Below, piece after piece: positions 26,457-35,629 of a DNA stretch of 64,000 nt (positions within the stretch are counted from its first letter, which is position 1; every line of letters begins with the position of its first letter). Below the pieces are notes generated by a model. That model worked only from the letters and a program-made list of their open reading frames with translations. It did not search any database and was not told where the DNA came from. The DNA comes from Pseudoalteromonas arctica A 37-1-2. GTDB lineage: Bacteria > Pseudomonadota > Gammaproteobacteria > Enterobacterales > Alteromonadaceae. The position numbers and the translations under genes were made by a program. The stretch spans positions 1,364,001 through 1,428,000 of the forward strand of contig NZ_CP011025.1 in NCBI RefSeq assembly GCF_000238395.3. The letters are read 5' to 3'.

Positions 26457-28824
26457 ATAAAGGCTTATTAATAAGTAATATGGCTTCTTTGGCTGCGACC
26501 GGTTTTGACTTTAAAAAACCTTGGCCATAGTCGCACGCGGTCGATTGTAAAATGGCTAATTGTTCAAGTGTTTCTATCCCTTCAGCAACAACCTCAAGTT
26601 TTAATGATTGCGCAAGTGATAAAATGGCTTCAACAAGTGGGTTGGTGGAATCTTGTAGGTGGTCAATAAAGCTTTTATCTATTTTTAAAATATGAATAGG
26701 CAGTTGGTGCAAGTAGCCCAGTGCTGAATAACCCGTTCCAAAATCGTCAAGGCACAATTTTACTTTTAAAGGTGAAAGACCTTCTATTATTTGAGTGGCG
26801 AGTTCTAGATTTTCTATTAAGCCTGATTCGGTAATTTCTAAACATAAAGAACCCAGAGGTAATTGGTATTTATTATAAATAGAATGTATTTGCGCTACAA
26901 AATCGAGGCTTGCAAAATGTCGTGACGATACATTAACCGTTACTTTCAAAAAGCGATGACCTTGCTGGTGCCAATTAGAAATCTGCTGAGCGGCTAAATC
27001 AAGTAAATGTAAATCAAGATTTATAATTTGCCCTGTAGTTTCAGCTATCGGTATAAAGTCATTAGGTGGTACAAATCCTTTTTTTGGATGATGCCAGCGC
27101 ACAAGTGCTTCAAATCCGACAACTTCACTTGTGGTAATTGTAAAAATTGGCTGAAAATAGAGTTCAAATTCGTTGTGTTCTATACCGTGTTGCAAGTCGT
27201 TTTCGATATCGGCATGGGTTTTAAGTTTTTTACGCATCGTGTTATTAAAAAACTTAACTTGTCCACGCCCGGTGGATTTTGCTTCATACATAGCAGCATC
27301 AGCTTGTTGCAGTAATATATAAGCTTTATCGTTTATGTTGTCGGTATAGGCAATACCAATACTAGTAGAAGCTTGAAGTAAGTGGCTATCTACATTTAGA
27401 GGTTTTGATAATGCGCTTTTAATTCTGTTTAAAGCTTCATTAACTTGGTTTTTATGTGTGATATTTTCCATGAAAATAGCAAACTCATCACCGCCTAAAC
27501 GAGCAAATGTATCTGTGCTTCGTACTGTACTTTTAATTAAGTCGCATATTTTTATAAGAAAATGGTCTCCGACCTCATGCCCCAGCGAATCATTAATACT
27601 TTTAAAACGGTCAAAATCTAGATACAGCAGGGCATGGCTAGTACTTTTTTTAGCACGCGTTAAACGTAAAATAGCATGCTTTATTCTCTCAATGAGTAAT
27701 GAGCGGTTAGCAAGGCCGGTAAGCTCGTCATGCAATGCTTTATGTTCGAGCTCTTGTCGGGCTAGTTGTCTATCAATTGCCATACTTATTTGGCGACTTA
27801 CGTAAGTTAGAAGAGCGCTGTCGTGTTCGTTGTATTGCAGTGTTTTATCGTAGCTTTGTACAACAATAACACCGCTTATACGATCACTTGTTTTAAATGG
27901 AACACCCAACCAAGACTCTGATTGCCTCCCTACCATCTTAAAATCACCGTTATCAATATGACTTTGAAAGGCATCTTTATTGAGTAATAAGGTTTGCTCT
28001 GTTTGCAGTAGGTAATATGAAGCAGTGTCTTTTAGCTGTTCTTTAGATATTTTTTGATGTGTTTTGGTGTTTATGCCTTCTTCAACTATATAAACAAGGT
28101 CAAGTATATCTACTTTTTTGTCATATAAAGCGATAAAAAAGTTATCAGCACGAAGTAAGTTATTAATAATTGAATGCAAAGCTTCAAAGAAGGTATCTAA
28201 GTCGTTAGCTTTGTAGGTTAGGTTAGCTATTTGTAATAAGCTATTTTCTAATTTCTGTGCGTTGTTAAGTTGCTCAACTGTTTTTTGTAAGTTATTTACC
28301 GTATTTACCTGGTTAATTTTAGCACTGAGTAAGTGGGCAACTGTTGTAAGAATTTCAAGGTGTGCGTTTGTAAAGTAGCCTTTAATAGGATGCTCACAAT
28401 CAATAACACCTAAAACTTGTTCTTTATATATAAGAGGGACGCATAGTTCTGATTGGGCAGGGCGCTCATCTGCGATATAACGGCTATCTTTTGTTACATC
28501 ATCGATAACTACGGCTTTACCAGTTGTGGCTACAGCCCCAGTAATTCCTTCACTAAAACGTATTACTTTACGTTCGGCTTGATATTTATCACGGGCGTGA
28601 GCAATACCCATCGAGGCAACTTGATTTAATGTATAAGCATTGTTATCGGCAAGGTAAATAACGCAATCAACAAATCCTAAACGGTTTACAACATGCGTTG
28701 TAACATACTCAAATAACTCTTCTAGTGTATCGAGTTGTAATAAGCTAGATGAGAACTGATTGATAATACTCAGTTGATCAGTTTTTATTTCAAGTGCTCT
28801 TGAGGCATCATTTTTGTAAGACAT
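26455..28824 (-). CDS. GAF-GAF-GGDEF-EAL cyclic-di-GMP protein
   Basis: A 789-residue cytoplasmic sensor-effector. Two GAF domains (about 20-170 and 190-350; ELCVPLIYKEQVLGVIDCEH in the first) are followed by a GGDEF domain with an intact FARLGGDEFAIF near residue 443 and an EAL domain with GFEALVRW near 570 and LCLDDFGTGYSAL. Both cyclase and phosphodiesterase motifs are complete, so it could make, degrade or switch cyclic-di-GMP. No membrane segment is seen. ATG 28824 is chosen over a TTG two codons upstream. Confidence 0.92.
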   Translation of the reverse strand: MSYKNDASRALEIKTDQLSIINQFSSSLLQLDTLEELFEYVTTHVVNRLGFVDCVIYLADNNAYTLNQVASMGIAHARDKYQAERKVIRFSEGITGAVATTGKAVVIDDVTKDSRYIADERPAQSELCVPLIYKEQVLGVIDCEHPIKGYFTNAHLEILTTVAHLLSAKINQVNTVNNLQKTVEQLNNAQKLENSLLQIANLTYKANDLDTFFEALHSIINNLLRADNFFIALYDKKVDILDLVYIVEEGINTKTHQKISKEQLKDTASYYLLQTEQTLLLNKDAFQSHIDNGDFKMVGRQSESWLGVPFKTSDRISGVIVVQSYDKTLQYNEHDSALLTYVSRQISMAIDRQLARQELEHKALHDELTGLANRSLLIERIKHAILRLTRAKKSTSHALLYLDFDRFKSINDSLGHEVGDHFLIKICDLIKSTVRSTDTFARLGGDEFAIFMENITHKNQVNEALNRIKSALSKPLNVDSHLLQASTSIGIAYTDNINDKAYILLQQADAAMYEAKSTGRGQVKFFNNTMRKKLKTHADIENDLQHGIEHNEFELYFQPIFTITTSEVVGFEALVRWHHPKKGFVPPNDFIPIAETTGQIINLDLHLLDLAAQQISNWHQQGHRFLKVTVNVSSRHFASLDFVAQIHSIYNKYQLPLGSLCLEITESGLIENLELATQIIEGLSPLKVKLCLDDFGTGYSALGYLHQLPIHILKIDKSFIDHLQDSTNPLVEAILSLAQSLKLEVVAEGIETLEQLAILQSTACDYGQGFLKSKPVAAKEAILLINKPL

Positions 28825-29114
28825 AGGCAATTTATATTATTCTTTTTATTTTTAAATACGTAGCTAAGTTAACCTAATCTTGGATTTTGTACAAAATAAA
28901 GCGATGAGTGGTTTTAATTGGCTGTAAATTATTATGACGAATGGCTTTAATTAATTGTAAGTAATAACAATGGCTAATCCCAATTGAATTGGAGTATTAA
29001 GCTTTAATTACACAACTCGGTAATGTCATCAACATATGCATTATTTTTAATAAAATCTTTACTCGAAAACATCATATGCCTATGATCGAATAAATTCAGC
29101 CTTGGAACAAAGTA

Positions 29115-30167
29115 ATGACAAGCAATAATACAAACTCTGTAACAACCCTTACTATCACTCGCCCAGATGACTGGCATGTACATTTACGTGATGGCGACCA
29201 GCTAAAGGATACTGTACGAGACATTAGTAGATACATGGGTCGCGCTATTATTATGCCAAACCTTGTTCCGCCGGCAACATGTACTGATACCGCTCTTTCC
29301 TATCGAGAACGTATTATGGCAGCAGGCCCACAAGGTGCCTTTGAGCCTTTAATGGTACTTTACCTCACTGATAAAACGACACCAGATGAAATAAAGAAAG
29401 CAAAAGCAACGGGCAAAATAGTAGCTGCAAAGTTGTATCCTGCTGGCGCTACAACCAATTCTGATTCGGGTGTTACATCAGTCAAAAATATTTACCCGGT
29501 TTTAAAAGCAATGCAAGAAGTAGGTATGTTGCTGTTAGTACACGGAGAAGTTACTGATTCATCAATTGATATTTTTGACCGTGAAAAAGTATTTTTAGAT
29601 ACGATTTTAGGGGATGTGGTAAGTGACTTTCCTGAACTTAAAATTGTACTAGAGCATATTACAACTAAAGATGCAGTAGAGTTTGTAGTTAATGCACCTA
29701 GCAATGTAGCAGCAACAATTACAGCTCATCATTTGCTTTATAATCGTAATCATATGTTAGCGGGTGGAATTCGCCCACATTATTACTGTTTGCCAATCCT
29801 CAAACGTAACATTCACCAGCAAGCATTAATGGCCGCAGCTATAAGTGGAAATAAAAAGTTTTTCTTAGGAACTGATTCTGCACCACATTACAAAGATAAA
29901 AAAGAAGCTGCTTGTGGTTGTGCTGGTGCATATACGGCTCATGCCGCTATTGAGTTATACGCTGAAGCATTCGAAGACGCTGGAGCTTTGGACATGCTTG
30001 AAGGATTTGCAAGCCACTTTGGTCCTGACTTTTATGAGTTGCCGCGTAATGCCGATACAATAACATTACAAAGAAAACCATGGGACGTACCTGCAAGTTA
30101 TACCCTAGGCGACTCTGAAGTTGTGCCTATAAAAGCAGAAGATACTATTGATTGGTCTGTTAAATAG
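29115..30167 (+). CDS. pyrC: Dihydroorotase
   Basis: Cyclises carbamoyl-aspartate to dihydroorotate in pyrimidine synthesis. It is the 350-residue class II PyrC type. Metal-binding and catalytic residues are visible in [15 protein letters not shown] (HxH), [17 protein letters not shown] (carbamylated lysine), [19 protein letters not shown], and the aspartate in [10 protein letters not shown]. The C-terminal [11 protein letters not shown] is complete. The gene is monocistronic with a terminator and an AT-rich 290-bp upstream region in which I see nothing else. Confidence 0.96.
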   Translation: MTSNNTNSVTTLTITRPDDWHVHLRDGDQLKDTVRDISRYMGRAIIMPNLVPPATCTDTALSYRERIMAAGPQGAFEPLMVLYLTDKTTPDEIKKAKATGKIVAAKLYPAGATTNSDSGVTSVKNIYPVLKAMQEVGMLLLVHGEVTDSSIDIFDREKVFLDTILGDVVSDFPELKIVLEHITTKDAVEFVVNAPSNVAATITAHHLLYNRNHMLAGGIRPHYYCLPILKRNIHQQALMAAAISGNKKFFLGTDSAPHYKDKKEAACGCAGAYTAHAAIELYAEAFEDAGALDMLEGFASHFGPDFYELPRNADTITLQRKPWDVPASYTLGDSEVVPIKAEDTIDWSVK

Positions 30168-30196
30168 TTAAATAGTTAATATTTTATATTTAAACC

Positions 30197-30229
30197 AAAA
30201 GCCGCTTAATTTTTAAAGCGGCTTTTTTG
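30197..30229 (+). terminator. Rho-independent terminator
   Basis: Stem AAAAGCCGCTT / AAGCGGCTTTT with a T6 tract, after pyrC. Confidence 0.92.
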
Positions 30230-30615
30230 TTTGTATTTTTGATGTTATTGAAGCGTTGTTTGACAGTATTGTTGTCGTAGAGGGCTTTTATACGCGTTTA
30301 TAGCAATATATATTACAATAATACTTTATAGTTTTTGCTTGGAAATTAGTCAGTTAAAGGCGATTTAAAACAAATTTATATTTTTAATAAATAATTCCCA
30401 ATTAATAGAGCGAAAAAAAATATAATGTGTTAATCTTACCTTGCTTTGAGTTTTTATGTATTGAATTTACGGATATTGTGCTGCGTTTAAGGTTACCGGT
30501 TAGGTTATTACTTGTTCCTGTACTGTACCTCCATATTTTTGAGCATTGACTCAGGGAGGATATTGCCATAATAATATGGCTGAATTTTAATTATTGACTT
30601 ACAGGAAAATTTAGT
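30230..30615. other. Upstream region and probable long 5' leader of the cold-shock gene
   Basis: About 385 bp with no ORF. Cold-shock genes typically have a long structured 5' UTR, and this gap is long enough for one. I could not identify a cold-box sequence with confidence. The Shine-Dalgarno is weak (AGGAAA, about 8 bp before the ATG). Confidence 0.4.
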
Positions 30616-30819
30616 ATGTCGGTTACTGGTAAAGTAAAGTTTTTCAACGAAGCTAAAGGCTTTGGTTTCATTGAACAAGAAAATGGTCCTGACGTGTTTG
30701 TACATTTCAGCGCAATCACTGGTTCTGGTTTTCGCACTCTTAGCGAAGGTCAAGCAGTGACATTCAGCATCAAACAAGGTCAAAAAGGCCCTGAAGCTGA
30801 GAACGTAGAAGCAGCATAA
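30616..30819 (+). CDS. Cold-shock protein, CspA family
   Basis: A 67-residue single cold-shock domain. The RNA-binding motifs are RNP1 KGFGFIEQ (residues 16-23) and RNP2 DVFVHFSAI (28-36). Starts [13 protein letters not shown], typical of CspA-type RNA chaperones that melt mRNA structure and antiterminate. It is monocistronic. Whether it is cold-induced cannot be decided from sequence. Confidence 0.95.
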   Translation: MSVTGKVKFFNEAKGFGFIEQENGPDVFVHFSAITGSGFRTLSEGQAVTFSIKQGQKGPEAENVEAA

Positions 30820-30845
30820 TTTATTATGTGAACTCTAGTTCATCT

Positions 30846-30871
30846 TGGTGAAGCAGGTCTCTGTTTCACCA
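30846..30871 (+). terminator. Hairpin after the cold-shock gene
   Basis: TGGTGAAGCAG / CTGTTTCACCA forms an 11-bp stem with loop GTCT and one G-U pair. Only a weak T-rich stretch follows, so terminator strength is uncertain. Confidence 0.6.
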
Positions 30872-31621
30872 TAATTCCTCTCTATGTACATAATTAATAA
30901 AATCCTTCTTTTTAAATCCTTGAACACAAATTTCATATATTCTTAAATCTTCTATTTTAATACAAACCTAAAATTCAATTATCTGAATAACTTATACAAT
31001 CGAACCACTTTCTATCGCATTTAAAACATCCCTTACAATTTATCCAACTGATCCGATACTTATATACATAAAAATGATGCCAAATAACAATCTGTGTAAA
31101 TTTTAGTGTAAGTCTTGCTAGTGCAATCAGGTTGAAGTTTTGTACTTTAACTATAAATGGGCAAGGGAACCTCTATAGGCCTCTGATAGCTTATTATGGA
31201 AGCGTTAGGCATCATTTATAGTCCATTATTATTAAAGTTGAGCAACTTTTTGTGATTAACTTTGTTACTAAATAAATTTAACTGTTAAATAGTATTAATG
31301 AGCACTCTAAAGCGGTAAATGTAACTCGTCTAATTATCGAAAGCTATTTGGCTATTTCAGGCCTTGCTAAAAGAAACTTATTATTACTATTTATGGGAAA
31401 CACGTTTTATAAATGGCTTTAGGTATTGCGTGCATAAAGCAAGGTGGGCGGTATTAGAGATTATCCAGTGTTGTTTTTTTGTGCGACAAATGGTTTGTTT
31501 TTTCAGATGAAGTGTTATTGGGGAGATAAAATGTGCTGAAATCGTTTAAAAAATAACTTTTGTTATATCTATCTATATTTTTTTTTGTTTTTTTTCAGTG
31601 CGAATTCAGCTTTGGCTAAAT

Positions 31622-31635
31622 GTTGCAATAATGTT
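31622..31635. repeat. GTTGCAATAATGTT direct repeat, copy 1
   Basis: An exact 14-bp repeat whose second copy is at 31708-31721, both upstream of the TonB-type operon. Candidate regulator binding sites. Confidence 0.6.
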
Positions 31636-31707
31636 GTTTTATGTCAGTACAATGCGAATAAATACACCCCTCAAAAGGCTTTAATCGAAATATTAAGCAA
31701 AAGCTTG

Positions 31708-31721
31708 GTTGCAATAATGTT
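31708..31721. repeat. GTTGCAATAATGTT direct repeat, copy 2
   Basis: Exact match to 31622-31635, 86 bp downstream of it. Confidence 0.6.
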
Positions 31722-31831
31722 AACAATTGTGTGCTAGTACTTTTGTTTAAGCATTAACTTAGCTATTTATTTGCAGAGATTAGTAAACATCAAGTTGACA
31801 GCGCTAATTGCATTTAGCATTATTGGAAGGT

Positions 31832-31880
31832 TGATATCTATTAAAAGATATCAGGGTTGTTCTCTTCGGAGGATAATTAA
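31832..31880 (+). promoter_or_regulatory. Leader hairpin and unpaired strong Shine-Dalgarno
   Basis: TGATATCT-ATTAAA-AGATATCA (31832-31853) is a perfect 8-bp hairpin. It is followed by GGAGG at 31868-31872, the best ribosome-binding sequence in the leader. It lies 44 bp from the chosen ATG, and the only well-spaced in-frame initiation codon is ATT at 31881. Confidence 0.5.
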
Positions 31881-31916
31881 ATTATAAAAGTAACATTACT
31901 TAATTGGTTGGGAACT

Positions 31917-32687
31917 ATGTCTGTTAAAATCAGAAAGAGTCTTGTAGCAACTGCGTTGGTTGGCGCATTTGCATTTGCAAGCAGCAATGTGATTGCAGAT
32001 CCTTTGAATGACGTGCAAAAAGCAGGTCAACAAATTCAAAAGGCTGCGGTTAAGTCTCAAACTAAAATTGACAATGTATATGGTCAAACTCAGGAGCTAA
32101 TCGCTGAGTACCGTAGCGTTGTTGATGAGACTGAACTTATGAAAGTGTATAACGATCACGTGTCGCGCTTGGTTGATAGCCAAAACGCGTCTATTGAATC
32201 GTTTGATCGTCAAATCGCTACGATTGATAACACGAAACAAAACGTTGTGCCTTTGATGTATCGCATGATCGATACGCTTGAGCAATTCATCAAAGCGGAC
32301 GTTCCATTTAATCTAGAGACGCGTTTAGGACGTGTTGAAAGACTACGTGAAATCATGGTTTCTGCGTCTGTAACGACGTCTGAAAAATTCCGTCAAGTAC
32401 TTGAAGCTTACACTATTGAAACAGCATACAGCTCACTTGTATCTGCTTCACAAGGTACACTAGAAGTTGATGGCAAAAGTATTAACGTTGATATCGGTCA
32501 GTTAGGTCGTATTACTTACGTTGCTCAGTCTTTTGACTTGAAACATGCTTGGGTGTGGGATAACAACACTAAACAGTGGAAAAAATTAGGTGAAGAATAC
32601 CTAAAACCTGTTAAAGAAGTTATTCGTATGGCGCGTAAGCAAGCGACATTAGAACTTGTTAAACTACCTATCTTTGGCGCGGAGTAA
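31917..32687 (+). CDS. Periplasmic DUF3450 protein of a TonB-type system
   Basis: A 256-residue exported protein, DUF3450. The signal peptide is clear from ATG 31917: MSVKIRKSLVATALVGAFAF, cleavage near VIA-DPL. The mature part is helical and probably coiled coil (residues 25-110). Several DUF3450 genes sit at the head of TtpC-ExbB-ExbD-TonB clusters in Vibrio, Shewanella and Pseudoalteromonas; its role is undefined but presumably periplasmic and tied to that machine. Starting at ATG preserves a normal signal peptide, although the strong Shine-Dalgarno lies further upstream. Confidence 0.88.
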   Translation: MSVKIRKSLVATALVGAFAFASSNVIADPLNDVQKAGQQIQKAAVKSQTKIDNVYGQTQELIAEYRSVVDETELMKVYNDHVSRLVDSQNASIESFDRQIATIDNTKQNVVPLMYRMIDTLEQFIKADVPFNLETRLGRVERLREIMVSASVTTSEKFRQVLEAYTIETAYSSLVSASQGTLEVDGKSINVDIGQLGRITYVAQSFDLKHAWVWDNNTKQWKKLGEEYLKPVKEVIRMARKQATLELVKLPIFGAE

Positions 32688-32693
32688 TCAATA

Positions 32694-34058
32694 ATGAAGA
32701 AACTATTTAAAGGTTTTGCTGTTGCCGCAGTACTAACTGTTTCTGCAGGTACCGCGTTAAATGCACATGCAAATACTGGAGCTCTAGATAAAATACTTGA
32801 GCAAGTAAAGCAAGAGCGTATCTCTGAAGGTAAAATCGATAAGAAACGTGAACAAGAGTTCTTATCAGATCGTGCTGACAAGCAATCTTTACTTAATAAA
32901 GCTAAAAGCCAACTTGCTTCTGAGAAGTCTCGTGGTGAAAGCTTAACTAAGCAATATGCACAAAATGAAAACACGTTAGCTGAAAAAGAAGCAGCTCTTC
33001 AAAGTGCTCAAGGTACTTTGGGTGAGATGTTTGGTGTTGTACGTCGTGCAGCTCAAGACGCTATCGGTTCTATCGAAGCATCACTAGTTAGTGCTGAGAA
33101 ACCTGGCCGTGCAGAAATCTTACGTTCATTAGCTGCTGCTAAAGAACTTCCAACTGTTCGTGAACTTGAAGAACTTTGGATTTCACTTCAAACAGAAATG
33201 ACTGAATCAGCTAAAGTTTCAACTTTTGAAACTGAAGTTGCTGGTCTTGACGGTAACCCGTCAATGAAGAAAGTAACGCGTATCGGTAACTTTAACTTAG
33301 TTACAGACGATGGTTACTTAATTTATTCACCAGAAACTAAGTCTATTCAGCCTCTAGGTAAACAGCCTGATAGCTATATTTTAGACGGTATCACTGATCT
33401 TGAAAATACATCACCAGATAACTACGCTGGTGTTTATATCGATCCGACTCGTGGTGCTATCTTACGTATCAACACTCAAAAAGCGACACTTATGGAATAC
33501 TTCCATCAAGGTGGCGTAGTTGGTTATATCATTACAGCTTTACTAGCTTTAGGTATGCTAATTACTCTAATTCGCTTTGTTGACCTTACACTTACTACTA
33601 GTAAGATTAAGAGCCAGCTTAAAAATGTTGCTACACCGAATACAAATAACCCACTGGGTCGTATTCTTAAAGTGTACCATGACAACAAGAACCAAGATGT
33701 TGAAAACCTTGAGCTTAAACTTGATGAAGCGATTCTACGTGAAACGCCGCGCATCGAAGCTGGTATCAACATAATTAAGATTCTTGCTGCAATCGCACCG
33801 TTACTAGGTCTACTAGGTACAGTAATCGGTATGATCTTAACGTTCCAAACAATCACATTGTTCGGTACGGGTGATCCGAAGATCATGGCAGGTAACATCT
33901 CTCTAGCACTTGTAACTACAGCGCTAGGTCTAATTGCTGCATTACCACTAATTCTACTTCATGCTCTTGTAGCTGGTCGTAGTAAGTCGGTATTACACAT
34001 CCTTGATGAGCAAAGCGCGGGTATCGTTGCTACTCACGCGGAGAAGGAGAAAGCCTAA
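32694..34058 (+). CDS. ttpC: TtpC-like MotA/TolQ/ExbB proton-channel protein with periplasmic domain
   Basis: A 454-residue inner-membrane protein. The signal peptide (MKKLFKGFAVAAVLTVSAGT, cleavage near AHA-NTG) leads to a periplasmic coiled coil (about 25-110) and a globular part to about 265. It ends with an ExbB/TolQ domain of three membrane segments: GGVVGYIITALLALGMLITL, ILAAIAPLLGLLGTVIGMIL and ISLALVTTALGLIAALPLIL. This architecture is that of TtpC, the extra component of Vibrio TonB2 systems, which helps couple proton flow to TonB. It starts 6 bp after the DUF3450 stop. Confidence 0.9.
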   Translation: MKKLFKGFAVAAVLTVSAGTALNAHANTGALDKILEQVKQERISEGKIDKKREQEFLSDRADKQSLLNKAKSQLASEKSRGESLTKQYAQNENTLAEKEAALQSAQGTLGEMFGVVRRAAQDAIGSIEASLVSAEKPGRAEILRSLAAAKELPTVRELEELWISLQTEMTESAKVSTFETEVAGLDGNPSMKKVTRIGNFNLVTDDGYLIYSPETKSIQPLGKQPDSYILDGITDLENTSPDNYAGVYIDPTRGAILRINTQKATLMEYFHQGGVVGYIITALLALGMLITLIRFVDLTLTTSKIKSQLKNVATPNTNNPLGRILKVYHDNKNQDVENLELKLDEAILRETPRIEAGINIIKILAAIAPLLGLLGTVIGMILTFQTITLFGTGDPKIMAGNISLALVTTALGLIAALPLILLHALVAGRSKSVLHILDEQSAGIVATHAEKEKA

Positions 34059-34582
34059 TGCTAGTCCTGATGGAGATATGGGAATCTATCAGGGATTTTG
34101 TTGGCACAGGCGGCCAGGTTTTATACGTGGTCGCGATAGCACTCTTTCTGATGTGGGTTTTAATGATTGAGCGCTATTGGTTTCTACTTGCAGAGTTTCC
34201 TCGCACAGCGAAAGAAATTGTAGCAAAGTGGGATGCCCGCCAAGACACTACGTCTTGGTACGCACACAGAATCCGTGAAGCATGGATTTCTGAAGCGTCT
34301 GAAAAATTAGATCAGCGTATGTTGTTGATTAAGACATTAGTAGCTGTTTGTCCTTTAATAGGCTTACTTGGTACTGTTACTGGTATGATCTCGGTTTTTG
34401 AAACCATGGCCAACCAGGGCACAGGTAACGCACGTTTAATGGCATCAGGTATTTCAATGGCAACAATCCCAACAATGGCTGGAATGGTTGCGGCACTATC
34501 TGGAGTATTTTTTAGCTCACGTCTTGAGACAAAAGCTAAAATGGTGAAAGCCAAACTTATTGATAGTATGCCTCATCACTAG
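34058..34582 (+). CDS. exbB: Biopolymer transport protein ExbB
   Basis: A 174-residue proton-channel subunit of the TonB2-type complex. Three membrane segments are seen (about 18-37, 92-112, 130-150), with the MotA/TolQ/ExbB signature ALVAVCPLIGLLGTVTGMI-like stretch at 90-110. The short form without a long N-terminal extension is typical of ExbB2. The start overlaps the ttpC stop (TAATG), indicating translational coupling. With ExbD it forms the proton channel energising TonB. Confidence 0.92.
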   Translation: MLVLMEIWESIRDFVGTGGQVLYVVAIALFLMWVLMIERYWFLLAEFPRTAKEIVAKWDARQDTTSWYAHRIREAWISEASEKLDQRMLLIKTLVAVCPLIGLLGTVTGMISVFETMANQGTGNARLMASGISMATIPTMAGMVAALSGVFFSSRLETKAKMVKAKLIDSMPHH

Positions 34583-34596
34583 AGAGAGAATTAAAT

Positions 34597-35001
34597 ATGG
34601 CACGTAAACAACGTTTTCGTGAAGAAGAAGAAGCAGCGGTTGATATGACGCCAATGCTTGACATCGTATTTATCATGCTTATTTTCTTTATCGTAACTAC
34701 ATCGTTCGTTAAAGAGGCTGGTATCGAGGTCAATAAACCAAAAGCTGCCCAAGCTACTAAGCAAAAAAATGCTAACATTTTTATTGCTATTCGTAGTAAC
34801 GGCGAAATCTGGGTTGATAAACAACAAATTGATGTTGAACGTATTTCAGCAAAAATCGAAAGTTTATTAGCAGAACAACCTACTGAAGTTGTGATTATAC
34901 AAGCTGATAAAGAAGCTAAACACGGCACAGTGGTTAAAGTTATGGACCAGATTAAAGCGACGGGTGACAACCTTAGAATTTCAATAGCTGGAGATCAGTA
35001 A
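34597..35001 (+). CDS. exbD: Biopolymer transport protein ExbD
   Basis: A 134-residue protein with one N-terminal membrane segment (about 20-42) carrying the essential aspartate in MTPMLDIVFIMLIFF. The periplasmic domain follows, with VVIIQADKEAKHGTVVKVMD typical of ExbD/TolR. It is the proton-conducting partner of ExbB. The AGAGAG ribosome-binding stretch lies in the 14-bp gap after exbB. Its end overlaps tonB by one base. Confidence 0.94.
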   Translation: MARKQRFREEEEAAVDMTPMLDIVFIMLIFFIVTTSFVKEAGIEVNKPKAAQATKQKNANIFIAIRSNGEIWVDKQQIDVERISAKIESLLAEQPTEVVIIQADKEAKHGTVVKVMDQIKATGDNLRISIAGDQ

Positions 35002-35618
35002 TGATTCGTTTTCTGTTTTCACTGATTGCAGGTGGGGCAGTTACTTTCGGCTTGTTCTACTTCATGGCCTTCCTCATCTCTGGTGGGGCTGACCGTAATA
35101 CGGAACAAAAAGAGCAGATCATAGTCGAAATAATGACGAATCCGCCTGAATCTAAGGTGCAGGAGAGGAAGCGTGTACCGCCTCCTCCTCCACCACCGCC
35201 AAAGCAGCCGCCTAAACCGCAGCCGCCACAGCCGGAAAATAATAATCCAAACCCTGGTGCTATGTCATTTAACATGGGTAGCATTGATGTTGGTAGTTCA
35301 GCTGGTGGACTAAGTGGTCCTGGTGCATTTGGACGAGATGGTGATGCGACACCTATCGTTCGTATAGAACCAAAATATCCAACGCAAGCAGCACGTGATG
35401 GCAAAGAAGGTTGGGTACAACTTTCATTCACAATTGATGAGTTAGGTGGAGTAACTGACGTTGAAGTAATTGACGCAGATCCAAAACGTATCTTTGACCG
35501 TGAAGCTAAACGCGCACTGCGTAAGTGGAAGTACCGTCCTAAGATCATTGACGGAAAACCACAGAAACAACCAGGTTTACAAGTTCAATTAGACTTTAAA
35601 CTTAACCAAGGCAACTAA
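35001..35618 (+). CDS. tonB: TonB2-type energy transducer
   Basis: A 205-residue TonB-family protein. One N-terminal membrane anchor (about 5-27) is followed by a proline-rich spacer at 52-80 and a C-terminal TonB domain: VRIEPKYPTQAARDGKEGWV, then FTIDELGGVTDVEVIDADP and ALRKWKYRP. It spans the periplasm to drive TonB-dependent outer-membrane receptors. The short spacer matches TonB2 rather than the longer E. coli TonB. The ATG overlaps the exbD stop (TAATG). Confidence 0.94.
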   Translation: MIRFLFSLIAGGAVTFGLFYFMAFLISGGADRNTEQKEQIIVEIMTNPPESKVQERKRVPPPPPPPPKQPPKPQPPQPENNNPNPGAMSFNMGSIDVGSSAGGLSGPGAFGRDGDATPIVRIEPKYPTQAARDGKEGWVQLSFTIDELGGVTDVEVIDADPKRIFDREAKRALRKWKYRPKIIDGKPQKQPGLQVQLDFKLNQGN

Positions 35619-35629
35619 GGAGGCGAGTA

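Larger units (their letters stand above)
30872..31831. other. Long gene-free region upstream of the TonB-type operon
   Basis: Nearly 1 kb, AT-rich, without a credible ORF on either strand. It contains a 10-bp inverted repeat ACTATAAATG/CATTTATAGT (31150-31159 and 31213-31222) and a 14-bp direct repeat near the operon. No transposase remnant, tRNA or clear Fur box was recognised. Confidence 0.5.

Noticed and set aside
35057..35548. Minus-strand Gly/Ser-rich ORF
   Set aside because: It is the antisense of tonB and its proline-rich spacer.
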